Below, one piece after another: positions 8,316-17,080 of a stretch of 64,000 nucleotides of DNA. The stretch spans positions 62,001-126,000 of the forward strand of contig NZ_JALKCH010000004.1 in NCBI RefSeq assembly GCF_023016805.1. The letters are read 5' to 3'. Below the pieces are notes generated by a model. The model made no database searches, was not told the origin of the DNA, and was given only the letters and a program-made list of their open reading frames with translations. Position numbers and translations under genes: made by a program. Position 1 is the first letter of the stretch. Every line of letters begins with the position of its first letter. Source of the DNA: Ancylobacter crimeensis (GTDB taxonomy: Bacteria; Pseudomonadota; Alphaproteobacteria; Rhizobiales; Xanthobacteraceae).

Positions 8316-10163
8316 TCACCCCTTGAGCACGGCGAGGAATTCGGCGCCGAACGCGGCGAGCTTGGCGGCGCCGACGCCGCGGATGGCGGCCAGTTCGCTG
8401 CGCGTGCGCGGGTGCTCCACCGCCATCTCCTCCAGCGTGCGATCGGCGAAGATCACATAGGCCGGTACATTCCGATCAGCCGCCAATGTGCGGCGCAACG
8501 CCTTGAGGCGGCTCAGAAGTTCTGCCTCCGCCGGGGCAAGTTCCGGCCCGCGCGGGGCGGCCGGCCCGCGCTCGCGACGCCGCTCCGCAGGGGCGCGTGC
8601 GGTGAAGGGACGCTCGCCGCGCAGGATCGACCGGCCGGCCTCGGTGAGGGTCAGCGCGCCGAACCGTTCCGCATCGGCATGCAGCGCATGGGTGGCGACG
8701 AGCTGTCGCAGTAGCGCGCGCCATTCGCCCACAGGCCGGTCGGCCCCGGTGCCGAATTCGGCCAGCCGGTCGTGTCCCCGGCTCGTCACCTGCTCGTTCA
8801 CCTGCCCGGTGAGGACGGAGGCGAGATAGGCGGCGCCGAACCGCTCGCCGGTGGCGCGGGCGATGCGGAGCGCGAGCTGGGCGGATTTCGAGGCGTCGAC
8901 CACGCGGGGCGGGTTGCGGCACACGTCGCAATGGCCGCAGGGCCCGGCGCGCTCGCCGAAATAGCCGAGCAGCACCGCCCGCCGGCAGGTCACCGCCTCG
9001 CAGAAGCCGACCATCGAATCGAGCCGGCGCGCCTCCACCCGCTTGCGCTCCGGCTCGGAGGCCTCCTCCTCGATGAAGCGGCGGCGGGTCTGGATGTCCT
9101 CCAGCCCGTAGAGCAGCAGTGCTTCGGAGGGTTGGCCGTCGCGCCCGGCGCGGCCGATCTCCTGATAATAGGCCTCCAGCGTGCCGGGAGCATCGCCGTG
9201 GATGACGTAGCGCACATCCGACTTGTCGATGCCCATGCCGAAGGCCACCGTCGCCACCATCACGATGCCGGGTTCGGCCAGGAAGGCCTCCTGATTGGCC
9301 TGCCGCGCCTCGATGCTCATGCCAGCGTGGTAGGGCAAAGCGCGGATGCCGGCGGCGCAGAGGGCGCTGGCGGTCTCCTCCACCTTCTTGCGCGAGATCC
9401 GGTAGACGATGCCGGCGCTGCCCGCGCGCTCGCGCACGAAGCGTTCGATCTGCTCGGCCGGCCGGCGCTTCTCCTCGACGCCGATGAAGATGTTCGGCCG
9501 GTCGAAGCCGGAGATGAACACCTTCGCGCTGCCGCCGAACAGCCGGTCCACGATGTCGGTGCGGGTCCCGAGATCGGCGGTGGCGGTGAGAGCGACCAGC
9601 GGCACATCCGGGAAAGCCTCGCGCAACCGGCCGAGGCCCAGATATTCGGCGCGGAACGAGTGGCCCCATTGCGAGATGCAGTGCGCCTCGTCGATGGCGA
9701 TGAGGCCGAGCTTCAGCCGCAAGAGGGCGGACATCATCCGCTCGGTCAGCAGCCGCTCCGGCGCCATGTAGAGCAGGCGCGTCTCTCCCGAAGTGACCCG
9801 CCGCCACGCTGCGACATTGTCCTCGCGCGAGCGGCCGGAATGGATTGCCTCCGCCGCGACGCCTTCCAGCTTCAGCGCGGCGACCTGGTCGTCCATCAGC
9901 GCGATGAGGGGAGAGACGACGATGGAGAGCCCGCCGAGCACGAGCGCCGGAAGCTGGTAGCACAACGACTTGCCGGCACCCGTCGGCATTACCGCGAGCG
10001 TCGGGGTGCCGGCGAGAACGGCATCCACCACCTCCTGCTGGCCGGGGCGGAAACGGTCGAAGCCGAACACGTCCTTCAGCACGGCGCGCTTGCGCGTTTC
10101 GATCTGCGCGGGCAGAGCGGTCGCGGGGGGGCTGGCTGAAGGCGGCGGCGTGTGCTCGTTCAT
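8316..10163 (-). CDS. recQ: ATP-dependent DNA helicase RecQ
   Basis: The 615-residue SF2 helicase shows the full RecQ order: motif 0 GFDRFRPGQQEVV, Walker A MPTGAGKSLCYQ (Lys65), the DEAH box IDEAHCISQWGHSFR, motif VI QEIGRAGRDG, a zinc-binding RQC segment (CRRAV...CGHCDVC), winged helix, and a C-terminal HRDC domain (~535-615) ending AAKLAAFGAEFLAVL. It unwinds DNA 3'-5' in recombination and repair. The frame is open to 10304, but the upstream part is low-complexity and family alignment supports MNEHTPPP at 10163. It is divergent from cobD across a 139-bp gap that contains imperfect CGACGAACC repeats. Confidence 0.96.
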   Translation of the reverse strand: MNEHTPPPSASPPATALPAQIETRKRAVLKDVFGFDRFRPGQQEVVDAVLAGTPTLAVMPTGAGKSLCYQLPALVLGGLSIVVSPLIALMDDQVAALKLEGVAAEAIHSGRSREDNVAAWRRVTSGETRLLYMAPERLLTERMMSALLRLKLGLIAIDEAHCISQWGHSFRAEYLGLGRLREAFPDVPLVALTATADLGTRTDIVDRLFGGSAKVFISGFDRPNIFIGVEEKRRPAEQIERFVRERAGSAGIVYRISRKKVEETASALCAAGIRALPYHAGMSIEARQANQEAFLAEPGIVMVATVAFGMGIDKSDVRYVIHGDAPGTLEAYYQEIGRAGRDGQPSEALLLYGLEDIQTRRRFIEEEASEPERKRVEARRLDSMVGFCEAVTCRRAVLLGYFGERAGPCGHCDVCRNPPRVVDASKSAQLALRIARATGERFGAAYLASVLTGQVNEQVTSRGHDRLAEFGTGADRPVGEWRALLRQLVATHALHADAERFGALTLTEAGRSILRGERPFTARAPAERRRERGPAAPRGPELAPAEAELLSRLKALRRTLAADRNVPAYVIFADRTLEEMAVEHPRTRSELAAIRGVGAAKLAAFGAEFLAVLKG

Positions 10164-10302
10164 CCCGTGTTCCGTGCTCCGCATCCTGACGTCCGACGAA
10201 CCGCTCGGTGCCCGACGAGCCCGTCGACGCCGACGAACCCCTTGCCGAGAGCCCGTCGTGCGGAAATGGTGCGTCCATCCGTCTCTCACGCGAATCGGCC
10301 GC

Positions 10303-11283
10303 ATGCCCGTCGAGCTTGCCTTCGGTTTAACCGCTCTTGCCCTGCTGTTCGAGGCGGCGCTGCCTTATCCTCAATGGCTGGTCGCCCGCATCGGCCATCC
10401 GGTGATGTGGGTGGGGGCGCTGATCGGCTTTCTCGATCGCCATCTGAACGACGAGCGGGGAGGGCCGAGGCTGCGCCGGGCGACCGGCATCCTGTCGCTC
10501 GTCCTGCTGCTGGCGCTGGTGGGCGTGCCGGTCCATGCGCTGGAATGGGGGCTGATGACGCTGCCCCTCGGCATCGTCGTCGTGGCGATACTCGCCTCCT
10601 CGCTGATCGCCCAGCGCTCGCTGCACGAATATGTCCGCCGCGTCGCCGAGGCGTTGCAGACCAGCGTGCCCGCCGGGCGCGAGGCGGTGTCGCACATCGT
10701 CGGGCGCGACCCGGAGGCGCTCGACCAGAGCGGGGTGGCGCGCGCGGCGATCGAGAGCCTCGCCGAGAACTTTTCCGATGCGGTGGTGGCGCCGGCCTTC
10801 TGGCTGCTGGCCGGCGGGCTCACCGGCGGCGCGCTCTACAAGACCGTGAACACCGCCGACAGCATGATCGGCCACAAGACGGCGCGGCACCTGCAGTTCG
10901 GCTGGGCGGCGGCGCGGTTCGACGATCTGGTGAATTTGCCGTGTTCGCGCCTGTCCGGCGGACTGATCGTGCTGGCGGCAGCGCTGATGCCGGGTTGTTC
11001 GGCGCGGGGGGCGATCAAGGCGATCCGGCAGGATGCCCGCTTCCACCGTTCGCCCAATGCCGGCTGGCCGGAGGCGGCGATGGCGGGCGCGCTCGGCATC
11101 GCGATCGCCGGGCCGCGCGCCTATCACGGCGAGATGATCGACTATCGGTACATGAACCGCGACGGGCGGCGCGAGCTGTCCGCCCGCGACATCCGCCGCG
11201 CGCTCCGGCTCTACACGGTGGCCGACGCGCTGCTTGTGCTGCTGGTGTGCACCGGCGCGGCGTTCCAGTTCTTCATGCCCTGA
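10303..11283 (+). CDS. cobD: Adenosylcobinamide-phosphate synthase CobD/CbiB
   Basis: This 326-residue integral membrane protein attaches the aminopropanol (phosphate) arm to adenosylcobyric acid. Hydrophobic segments at the N-terminus and around [17 protein letters not shown] and [15 protein letters not shown] alternate with the conserved [30 protein letters not shown] and [15 protein letters not shown] blocks of the CbiB family. It stands apart from both riboswitch operons and ends 11 bp inside convergent cobQ. Its own riboswitch was not seen in the 139 bp upstream, so control may differ from the rest of the pathway. Confidence 0.95.
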   Translation: MPVELAFGLTALALLFEAALPYPQWLVARIGHPVMWVGALIGFLDRHLNDERGGPRLRRATGILSLVLLLALVGVPVHALEWGLMTLPLGIVVVAILASSLIAQRSLHEYVRRVAEALQTSVPAGREAVSHIVGRDPEALDQSGVARAAIESLAENFSDAVVAPAFWLLAGGLTGGALYKTVNTADSMIGHKTARHLQFGWAAARFDDLVNLPCSRLSGGLIVLAAALMPGCSARGAIKAIRQDARFHRSPNAGWPEAAMAGALGIAIAGPRAYHGEMIDYRYMNRDGRRELSARDIRRALRLYTVADALLVLLVCTGAAFQFFMP

Positions 11284-12745
11284 TCGGGGCAGCAAGGGCG
11301 AGCAGCCGGTCAAGGTCAAGATGCGCGGCGAGATGGTCGGCCAGGGCGTCGAGCGCATCTTCGACGTCGGCCTCGTAGTCCAGCCCGCTTGGCCCGGCAC
11401 CGAGCCGCCGCAGCCAGGCGGAGCGCTGGGCATCATCGGTGAACAGGCCGTGTGCGTAGGTCCCGATGATGCGCCCGTCAGGGGACACGGCGCCTTCCTC
11501 TCCCTCGCCCTTGATACGGGCGAAGGGGCGGGCGCGGCCGGGGCCGGTGGTGACGCCCATATGCATCTCGTAAGCCCGGAAGGGCCTGCCGTCGAAGGTG
11601 ATGCCGGCGATCGGCACGAGGCGCTTGACGCCTGAAAGCACGGTCTCGACGTCGAGCAGGCCGAGGCCGGGAACGGTGCCGGCGTGACCCTCGATGCCTT
11701 CCGGGTCGGCGATGGAGCGGCCGAGCATCTGATAGCCGCCGCACAGGCCCAGCACCCGCCCGCCGCGCCGGACATGGGCCGCGAGGTCGATGTCCCAACC
11801 CTCGGCGCGGAAGGCGGCGAGGTCCGGGATCGTGGTCTTGGAGCCGGGCAGGATGACGAGGTCGGCATCGCCGGGCAGCGGCGTGCCGGGGCGGATGCGC
11901 AGCACCTCGACCGAAGATTCGGCGTCGAGAGGATCGAGATCGTCGAAATTGGCGATGCGCGGCAGGATCGGCACCGCGATCCTGAGGCGCGCATCGAGCT
12001 TTGCGGGGCGTGGCCCGTCCAGGCCGAGCGCATCCTCCGCCGGAAGACGGGCGGCGGCGGGCAGGAAGGGGATGAGGCCGAGCGCCGCCCAGCCGGTGCG
12101 GCTTGCGATTTCCGCCATGCCGGTGGCGAACAGCGCGGGATCGCCGCGGAAGCGGTTGACGAGGAAGCCGCGGATCATCGCCGCATCCTCGGGCGGCAGT
12201 ACCATTTTCGTGCCGACGAGGCTCGCGATCACACCACCGCGGTCGATATCGCCGATCAGCACCACCGGCACCCCGGCGGCGCGGGCGAACCCCATATTGG
12301 CGATGTCGCCGGCGCGCAGGTTGATCTCCGAAGCCGAGCCGGCGCCTTCCACCAGAACGAGGTCCGCTTCGTCGCCGAGACAGCGGAAGCTTTCCAGCAC
12401 GAAAGGCATGAGGGTGGGCTTGATCGCCTGATAGGCGCTGGCCTTCGCCGTGGCGTGGACGCGGCCCTGCACCACGATCTGCGCGCCGACATCGCTCTGC
12501 GGTTTCAGCAGGATCGGGTTCATGTGGACGGACGGCGCCACCCCCGCCGCGCGCGCCTGCAGGGCCTGCGCACGACCGATCTCGCCGCCGTCTTCCGTGA
12601 CGGCGGCGTTGTTCGACATGTTCTGCGGCTTGAAGGGGCGCACCCGCAGGCCAGAGCGGGTGAAGGCTCGGGCGAGGCCGGCGACGACGAGCGACTTGCC
12701 GACATCCGAGCCGGTGCCCTGAAACATCAGTGCGCGCGCGGTCAT
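11273..12745 (-). CDS. cobQ: Cobyric acid synthase CobQ
   Basis: The 490-residue glutamine amidotransferase amidates four side chains of adenosylcobyrinic acid a,c-diamide. The N-terminal dethiobiotin-synthetase-like ATP domain has [26 protein letters not shown] and [13 protein letters not shown]. The C-terminal class-I amidotransferase domain (~245-490) has the nucleophile Cys in [10 protein letters not shown] and the catalytic His in GTYAHGLF. The reading frame extends to 12811, but [14 protein letters not shown] at 12745 matches the family start. It is the last gene of the cbtB-cobQ operon and overlaps cobD tail-to-tail by 11 bp. Confidence 0.97.
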   Translation of the reverse strand: MTARALMFQGTGSDVGKSLVVAGLARAFTRSGLRVRPFKPQNMSNNAAVTEDGGEIGRAQALQARAAGVAPSVHMNPILLKPQSDVGAQIVVQGRVHATAKASAYQAIKPTLMPFVLESFRCLGDEADLVLVEGAGSASEINLRAGDIANMGFARAAGVPVVLIGDIDRGGVIASLVGTKMVLPPEDAAMIRGFLVNRFRGDPALFATGMAEIASRTGWAALGLIPFLPAAARLPAEDALGLDGPRPAKLDARLRIAVPILPRIANFDDLDPLDAESSVEVLRIRPGTPLPGDADLVILPGSKTTIPDLAAFRAEGWDIDLAAHVRRGGRVLGLCGGYQMLGRSIADPEGIEGHAGTVPGLGLLDVETVLSGVKRLVPIAGITFDGRPFRAYEMHMGVTTGPGRARPFARIKGEGEEGAVSPDGRIIGTYAHGLFTDDAQRSAWLRRLGAGPSGLDYEADVEDALDALADHLAAHLDLDRLLALAAPIRA

Positions 12746-12770
12746 GCGCGCGCGCTTCCGGGCGGGGGCG

Positions 12771-13004
12771 TCAGAAACGCCGGCCGGTGATCGCCTCCAT
12801 GCGGCCGACACGTTCTTCCAGATTGGATTCCCGCACCATGCCGGGAATAAGGAAGAGGTCGATGATCTGCCCGATGCCGAGCAGGCCGACGGTGATCAGC
12901 CACAGCGCGCCGCTCCAGTAGCGCCCGGTATAGAAGCGGTGAATGCCGCAGATGCCGAACAGGCCGAAGATCCAGAACAGATAGGCGACAGGCGTGGATT
13001 TCAT
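12771..13004 (-). CDS. TM2 domain membrane protein embedded in cob operon
   Basis: This small protein of 77 residues has two membrane segments (~5-25 and ~35-55) bracketing [21 protein letters not shown], the TM2 family core with the GxHRFYxG motif, and a charged C-terminal tail. TM2 proteins are widespread with no settled function. GGAGG 9 nt before ATG 13004 favours this start over 13037. It lies between cobO (105 bp) and cobQ (25 bp) on the same strand, so it is probably cotranscribed under the cobalamin riboswitch. Confidence 0.85.
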   Translation of the reverse strand: MKSTPVAYLFWIFGLFGICGIHRFYTGRYWSGALWLITVGLLGIGQIIDLFLIPGMVRESNLEERVGRMEAITGRRF

Positions 13005-13109
13005 CGCGGACGCCCTCCAATGCGTGCCGCATTGCACATGGGTATGGGAGCCCGGCTTGACGAGAGGTGAGCCCGATGAATTTCGCGGCCGATGAGCCGG
13101 GCGGGCGCA

Positions 13110-13763
13110 TCAGAACTCGATGCCCTTCTGCGCTTTCACCCCGGCGGCGAAATGATGCTTCACCAGTCCCATTTCGGTCACGAGGTCGGCGGCCGCGACC
13201 AGAGACGGCCGGGCATTCCGTCCGGTGACCACGACGTGCAGCCCATCCCGGCGGTTTGCCAGCGCGGCCACGACCTCGGCTTCGGGAAGATAATCATAGC
13301 GCAGCGCAATATTGAGTTCGTCCAGAACCAGCAGCGTGATGGCGGGGTCTGCCATCAGCTCCAAAGCCTTGTCCCACGCCCGGCGGGCGCTTGCCTTGTC
13401 ACGGGCGAGGTCCTGCGTCTCCCAGGTGAAGCCATCGCCCATGGAATGCCACACCACGCGCTCGCCAAAGGCGGCGAAGGCGTCGCGCTCGGCGGAATGC
13501 CAGGCACCCTTGATGAACTGCACCACGCCGACCCGCCCGCCGCTGCCGAGCGTGCGCAGCGCGAGGCCGAAGGCGGCGGTGGACTTGCCCTTGCCCGGCC
13601 CGGTGTGGACCATCAGCAGGCCCTTCTCGATGGTCTTGCCGGCGACCTCGGCGTCCTGGACGGCCTTGCGCTTCTCCATCTTCGCCCGGTGGCGGGTGGC
13701 CTCTTCGGAGGAGAGGTCAGGCTTCGCGCCCGGTGTATCGGTCTGGTTGGTCTGCTCGGTCAT
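13110..13763 (-). CDS. cobO: Cob(I)yrinic acid a,c-diamide adenosyltransferase CobO
   Basis: The 217-residue enzyme transfers the adenosyl group from ATP to cob(I)yrinate diamide, forming the Co-C bond. The P-loop GPGKGKSTAAFGLALR (~residues 55-70), VGVVQFIKGAW, the Walker B-like LLVLDELNIAL and the C-terminal VKHHFAAGVKAQKGIEF are the CobO/BtuR signature. GGGAG lies 7 nt before the ATG. It follows cobP by 25 bp in the riboswitch-controlled minus operon. Confidence 0.97.
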   Translation of the reverse strand: MTEQTNQTDTPGAKPDLSSEEATRHRAKMEKRKAVQDAEVAGKTIEKGLLMVHTGPGKGKSTAAFGLALRTLGSGGRVGVVQFIKGAWHSAERDAFAAFGERVVWHSMGDGFTWETQDLARDKASARRAWDKALELMADPAITLLVLDELNIALRYDYLPEAEVVAALANRRDGLHVVVTGRNARPSLVAAADLVTEMGLVKHHFAAGVKAQKGIEF

Positions 13764-13788
13764 GGCGTTTCTCCCGAGCCTCCGCGGC

Positions 13789-14307
13789 TCAGCGGCCGCG
13801 CTCGTCCTTCACGGTCATCGGCAGGCCGGCGACCATGAAGAGCACGCGATCGGCAATCTCGGCGATGCGCTGGTTCAGCCGGCCTTGCGCATCGCGGAAG
13901 CGGCGGGCCAGTGCGTTCTCCGGTACGATGGACAGCCCGACCTCGTTCGACACGATGACGATCTCGCCGTCGTGCCCGAGCAGGGCCGTGGTGAGCACCG
14001 CTCCCTCCATGTCGAGATCGGCCTCCGCCAGCATGCGGTTGGCGAGCCATAAGGTGAGGCAGTCGATCAGCACCGGCCGGCCGGGCGGAACGGTGCGCAG
14101 CGCGGCGGCGAGGTGGTGAGGGGCGTCGATGGTCTCCCAGCCCGCACCGCGCCGGCTGCGATGCAGGGCGATGCGGTCGGTCATCTCGGCATCATAGGCC
14201 TGCGCCGTGGCGAGGTAGCACCACGGTGCAGGCTGGGCTTCGATGAGGTGCTCGGCGTGCCGGCTCTTGCCGGAGCGGGCGCCGCCGAGGACGAGGGTGA
14301 GGCTCAC
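13789..14307 (-). CDS. cobP: Bifunctional adenosylcobinamide kinase/guanylyltransferase
   Basis: The 172-residue enzyme (CobP in Pseudomonas, CobU in Salmonella) phosphorylates adenosylcobinamide and activates it with GTP to GDP-cobinamide. It opens with MSLTLVLGGARSGKSRHAE, a P-loop, then the ATAQAYDAEMTDRIALHRSRR segment that carries the guanylylated His region, and IVIVSNEVGLSIVPENALARRFRD near the C-terminus, all diagnostic. The start is GTG. It sits between cbtA and cobO with short gaps, so it is likely cotranscribed. Confidence 0.96.
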   Translation of the reverse strand: MSLTLVLGGARSGKSRHAEHLIEAQPAPWCYLATAQAYDAEMTDRIALHRSRRGAGWETIDAPHHLAAALRTVPPGRPVLIDCLTLWLANRMLAEADLDMEGAVLTTALLGHDGEIVIVSNEVGLSIVPENALARRFRDAQGRLNQRIAEIADRVLFMVAGLPMTVKDERGR

Positions 14308-14335
14308 GCGCGGATCACCCTCCCGGACATGGGCG

Positions 14336-15106
14336 TCACGCAGCCTGCGCCACGGGCGCCAGCGCCTGCTGGGCGCCGATGCGCGGTCGCAGCCAGCCGG
14401 CGAAGCCGCCGATCAGCACCCAGAACACGAAGCTCGCCAGGATGCTGGCGACCACGAAGCTGTGGTGCAGGCTCTCCGGGATCGGGGTTTCGTAGCTCGG
14501 CGGCTGCGGTGCGCCGATCACCTGCGGGGCGGCGATCAGAAGCACGCCGAGTGCGGCGAAGAGCGGCGAGCGGCCATAGATCATCAAGGCGAGGCCGATG
14601 GCGGTGGCCGCGGCGGTGGCCGTCCACCAGATCTGCCGTTCCATCAGGTCCGCCGCCGGCATGGCGGGCAGTTCCGGCGGCAGGCCGAGGCCGGGGGCAA
14701 GCGTGAACACCGCAAAGCCGGCGAAGCCCCACAGGATGCCTTCGCGCCAGGAGGTGAGTCCGCCCTTCAGCTCGCTCGCCGCCACCAGCAGCAGGGCGAA
14801 GCCGAAGCCGGTGAGGATGGTGAAGAGCACGGTGAGACCGTTGCGCTGGAAGCCGGCCGCCGGCTCCCATTCTTCCTCATCATGGGCATGCACCGCATGG
14901 TCATGGGGGGCTTCGGCCGCAGGAGTGGCCTGCTCGGTGGCCGGCGCGGGCGCCGCGGCGGCCTCCGCTTCCTCATAGACCTCGGCCTTGAGGATGAGCT
15001 GGGCGGTGGAGTTGAGATGGATCGCGGCGGTGACCGCGCCGGCGCCGATGCCCGAGAGCGCGGCGACGAAGAGGATCGTCCTCAGGAGAGGGCCAAGTCC
15101 GTTCAT
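14336..15106 (-). CDS. cbtA: CbtA-type cobalt transporter subunit
   Basis: The 256-residue membrane protein has about six hydrophobic segments (for example LLRTILFVAALSGIGAGAV and VLFTILTGFGFALLLVAAS) and a His/Asp-rich loop, HDHAVHAHDEEE (~residues 67-78), suited to metal capture. CbtA, with its small partner CbtB, is the predicted cobalt uptake system of B12-riboswitch regulons in alphaproteobacteria and pseudomonads. It lies 18 bp after cbtB. Cobalt specificity follows from family and context and is not shown directly. Confidence 0.93.
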   Translation of the reverse strand: MNGLGPLLRTILFVAALSGIGAGAVTAAIHLNSTAQLILKAEVYEEAEAAAAPAPATEQATPAAEAPHDHAVHAHDEEEWEPAAGFQRNGLTVLFTILTGFGFALLLVAASELKGGLTSWREGILWGFAGFAVFTLAPGLGLPPELPAMPAADLMERQIWWTATAAATAIGLALMIYGRSPLFAALGVLLIAAPQVIGAPQPPSYETPIPESLHHSFVVASILASFVFWVLIGGFAGWLRPRIGAQQALAPVAQAA

Positions 15107-15124
15107 GATCGTTTTCCCCGCGCG

Positions 15125-15328
15125 TCAGTGGCAGGGGAAGGCATTGGCGTGGCGCACGTCATGCGAGGCGTTGTGCATCGCGCTGATGTGCGAGAAGCCG
15201 ACGCCGCCGATCACGAACACGCCGAGCAGCGCGGCGATCGAGACGGCGAGGGCGCGCGCGGCTGGTGTCGCGTGGACGACGCCGGCGGAATGGGACGGAG
15301 CCGAAAGGTTCGGCGAGGCGGTGTTCAT
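15125..15328 (-). CDS. cbtB: CbtB-type cobalt transporter subunit
   Basis: The product is 67 residues with one membrane segment (~residues 25-45, RALAVSIAALLGVFVIGGVGF) and a His-rich C-terminus (HISAMHNASHDVRHANAFPCH), where CbtB binds metal. GGAG lies 7 nt before ATG 15328. The open frame continues upstream to 15484, but that stretch is the riboswitch. It is the first gene of the minus-strand operon, directly after the cobalamin aptamer. Confidence 0.93.
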   Translation of the reverse strand: MNTASPNLSAPSHSAGVVHATPAARALAVSIAALLGVFVIGGVGFSHISAMHNASHDVRHANAFPCH

Positions 15329-15370
15329 CGGGTCGTCTCCTGGCCCTCCACCCGAGGGCCGGCTGGTGTT

Positions 15371-15560
15371 GCGTCGACGGCCGGTCTCCTGGCTCGCGGG
15401 TCCTCGCCCGTCCCCCGCCTTCCCGGCACGAGGCCAGTGGCGTTCGGAGGAGGGCTCACCGCTCACAGTTGCGGGGGCAGCCACGGTTTCGCCTGTGCCT
15501 GAAGGGCAGCCGGCTCACCGCGTTCCCGTCTTGCGTCCCGTGCGCATCACGGGAACCGAC
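15371..15560 (-). ncRNA. Cobalamin riboswitch controlling cbtB operon
   Basis: Read on the minus strand the region contains the cobalamin aptamer landmarks in order: a 5' paired segment around 15530-15558 with GACGGGAAC and GGTG, the J6/3 core GGCTGCCCCCGCAACTGTGA (around 15463-15482), GCCACTGG (15431-15438) and the B12 box AGCCAGGAGACCGGCC (15379-15394). The cbtB start is about 43 nt beyond the aptamer, so B12-bound RNA probably hides the ribosome-binding site or ends transcription early. Confidence 0.93.
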
Positions 15561-15571
15561 GACATCGCGCC

Positions 15572-15599
15572 ACTATAGAGGACCCCGCAGCCCCGGCAA
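15572..15599 (-). promoter_or_regulatory. Predicted sigma70 promoter of cbtB operon
   Basis: On the minus strand TTGCCG (15594-15599) and TATAGT (15572-15577) are separated by 16 bp. Transcription would begin near 15565, exactly at the 5' end of the cobalamin aptamer. The fit of position supports it, but it is not demonstrated. Confidence 0.5.
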
Positions 15600-15640
15600 T
15601 GGTGCATCGCGGGGTTGGGGACAGTGGTCGTCCTCGCGCG

Positions 15641-15669
15641 TTGACTTTCGCCGGGGGCGCTCCTTTAGT
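15641..15669 (+). promoter_or_regulatory. Predicted sigma70 promoter of cobW operon
   Basis: TTGACT (15641-15646) and TTTAGT (15664-15669) are separated by 17 bp. A start near 15676 would place the first transcribed bases at the 5' end of the plus-strand cobalamin aptamer. The divergent cbtB promoter lies about 40 bp away. Confidence 0.55.
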
Positions 15670-15679
15670 GGGCGCGATC

Positions 15680-15855
15680 GACGGTTCCTTCCGCAAGGAG
15701 GGACGAAGAGGGAATGCGGTGCGGGGCGGCTGGCCCCAAATCCGCGGCTGCCCCCGCAACTGTGAGCGGCGAGCCGGCGCCATCGCCACTGGACGGCAAC
15801 GTCCGGGAAGGCGGCGCGAAGGCCGTGACCCGCGAGCCAGGAGACCTGCCGTCGA
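15680..15855 (+). ncRNA. Cobalamin riboswitch controlling cobW operon
   Basis: The aptamer shows the 5' paired region TTCCTTCCGCAAGGAGGGA, then GGGAATGCGGTG, the core GGCTGCCCCCGCAACTGTGA (15746-15765), GCCACTGG (15785-15792) and the B12 box GAGCCAGGAGACCTGCC (15834-15850). About 150 nt of leader separates it from cobW, including a GCCGCGCCACGCGGC hairpin-capable stretch that could act as the expression platform. It should lower corrin synthesis when cobalamin is plentiful. Confidence 0.93.
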
Positions 15856-16006
15856 TCCGGTCGCGCGCCGGGCGGGGTGCCCTGTACGTGCGGACGGGCG
15901 GCTTTGAGGGCCGCCCCGCTTGGGTCCCGCCGCGCCACGCGGCACGGCCCATGGCCGGCGCGCCCCAGTCCTGTCGTACTTCCCTGGCCGCTGGAGAGCC
16001 GTGCTC

Positions 16007-17071
16007 ATGTCCGATACACCCGCCGCCCCGCTCGTCCTCACCCGCGTGCCCTGCACGGTCGTCACCGGCTTTCTCGGCTCGGGCAAGACGACCCTGATCC
16101 GGCACGTGCTGGAGAACGCGAAGGGCAAGCGCCTTGCGGTCATCGTCAACGAGTTCGGCGATGTCGGCATCGACGGCGAGATCCTGCGCGGCTGCGGTAT
16201 CGAGAGCTGCCCGGAGGAAAACGTCGTCGAGCTCGCCAATGGCTGCATCTGCTGCACGGTGGCGGATGATTTCGTGCCCGCTCTCGACACCATCCTCTCC
16301 CGCTCGCCGAAGGTGGATCACATCCTGATCGAGACCTCCGGCCTCGCGCTGCCCAAGCCGCTGGTGCAGGCTTTCCACTGGCCGGCGATCCGGAGCCGGG
16401 TCACCGTCGACGGCGTGGTGGCGGTGGTGGACGGTGCGGCGCTCGCCTCGGGGCAGGTGGCGCACGACCTCGACGCGCTTGCCGCGCAGCGCGCCACCGA
16501 TGTCGCGCTCGACCATGACGACCCGGTGGAGGAGGTGTTCGAGGACCAGATCGCCTGCGCGGACCTGGTGATCCTGACCAAGGCCGACCTCATGGATGCC
16601 GAAGGCACGGCCCGCGCCGACGCGGCGCTGAAGCCCGCTTTGCCGGCCGCGGTGCGCGTGGTGCCGGTGGCGAACGGCGCGATCGACCCGGCGCTGATGC
16701 TCGGGCTCGGCATCGGCACCGAGGACGACATCGACAACCGCCGCACCCATCACGACGATGAAGCCGAGCACGACCACGACGATTTCGACAGCTTCGTGCT
16801 CGACATCCCGGAGGTGGCCGACCCCGCCGACCTCGCCGCCCGCATCATCGCGGCGGCGGAAGAGGCCGGCGTGCTGCGCGCCAAGGGCTTCGTACCGGTG
16901 GCCGGCAAGCCGATGCGGCTGCTCGTGCAGGGCGTGGGTCCGCGGGTGACGCACCAGTATGACCGTCCCTGGGGCGGGGAGGCGCGCGCTGGCCGGCTGG
17001 TGGTGATCGGGTTGAAGGGGCTGGATCGGGCGAAGGTCGAAGCGGCGCTCGGTCTCGCCGAAGCGGCCTGA
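16007..17071 (+). CDS. cobW: CobW, COG0523 GTPase metallochaperone
   Basis: The product is 354 residues. The N-terminal G domain has Walker A GFLGSGKTT (~residues 19-27), VIVNEFGDVGIDG and the metal-binding CICC motif (~79-82) followed by ETSGLALP. TKADL gives guanine specificity. A His/Asp-rich linker, HHDDEAEHDHDD (~246-257), precedes the CobW C-terminal domain. CobW is thought to deliver Co2+ to the CobNST chelatase. GGAGA 10 nt upstream supports ATG 16007. It is the first gene after the plus-strand riboswitch and is followed by a HAD gene and then cobN. Confidence 0.95.
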   Translation: MSDTPAAPLVLTRVPCTVVTGFLGSGKTTLIRHVLENAKGKRLAVIVNEFGDVGIDGEILRGCGIESCPEENVVELANGCICCTVADDFVPALDTILSRSPKVDHILIETSGLALPKPLVQAFHWPAIRSRVTVDGVVAVVDGAALASGQVAHDLDALAAQRATDVALDHDDPVEEVFEDQIACADLVILTKADLMDAEGTARADAALKPALPAAVRVVPVANGAIDPALMLGLGIGTEDDIDNRRTHHDDEAEHDHDDFDSFVLDIPEVADPADLAARIIAAAEEAGVLRAKGFVPVAGKPMRLLVQGVGPRVTHQYDRPWGGEARAGRLVVIGLKGLDRAKVEAALGLAEAA

Positions 17072-17080
17072 GGACGCGGC

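Noticed and set aside
8476-10278. A second 600-codon minus-strand frame over recQ suggesting a frameshift
   Set aside because: The RecQ frame is intact with all motifs from 10163 to 8316; the other frame has no domain.
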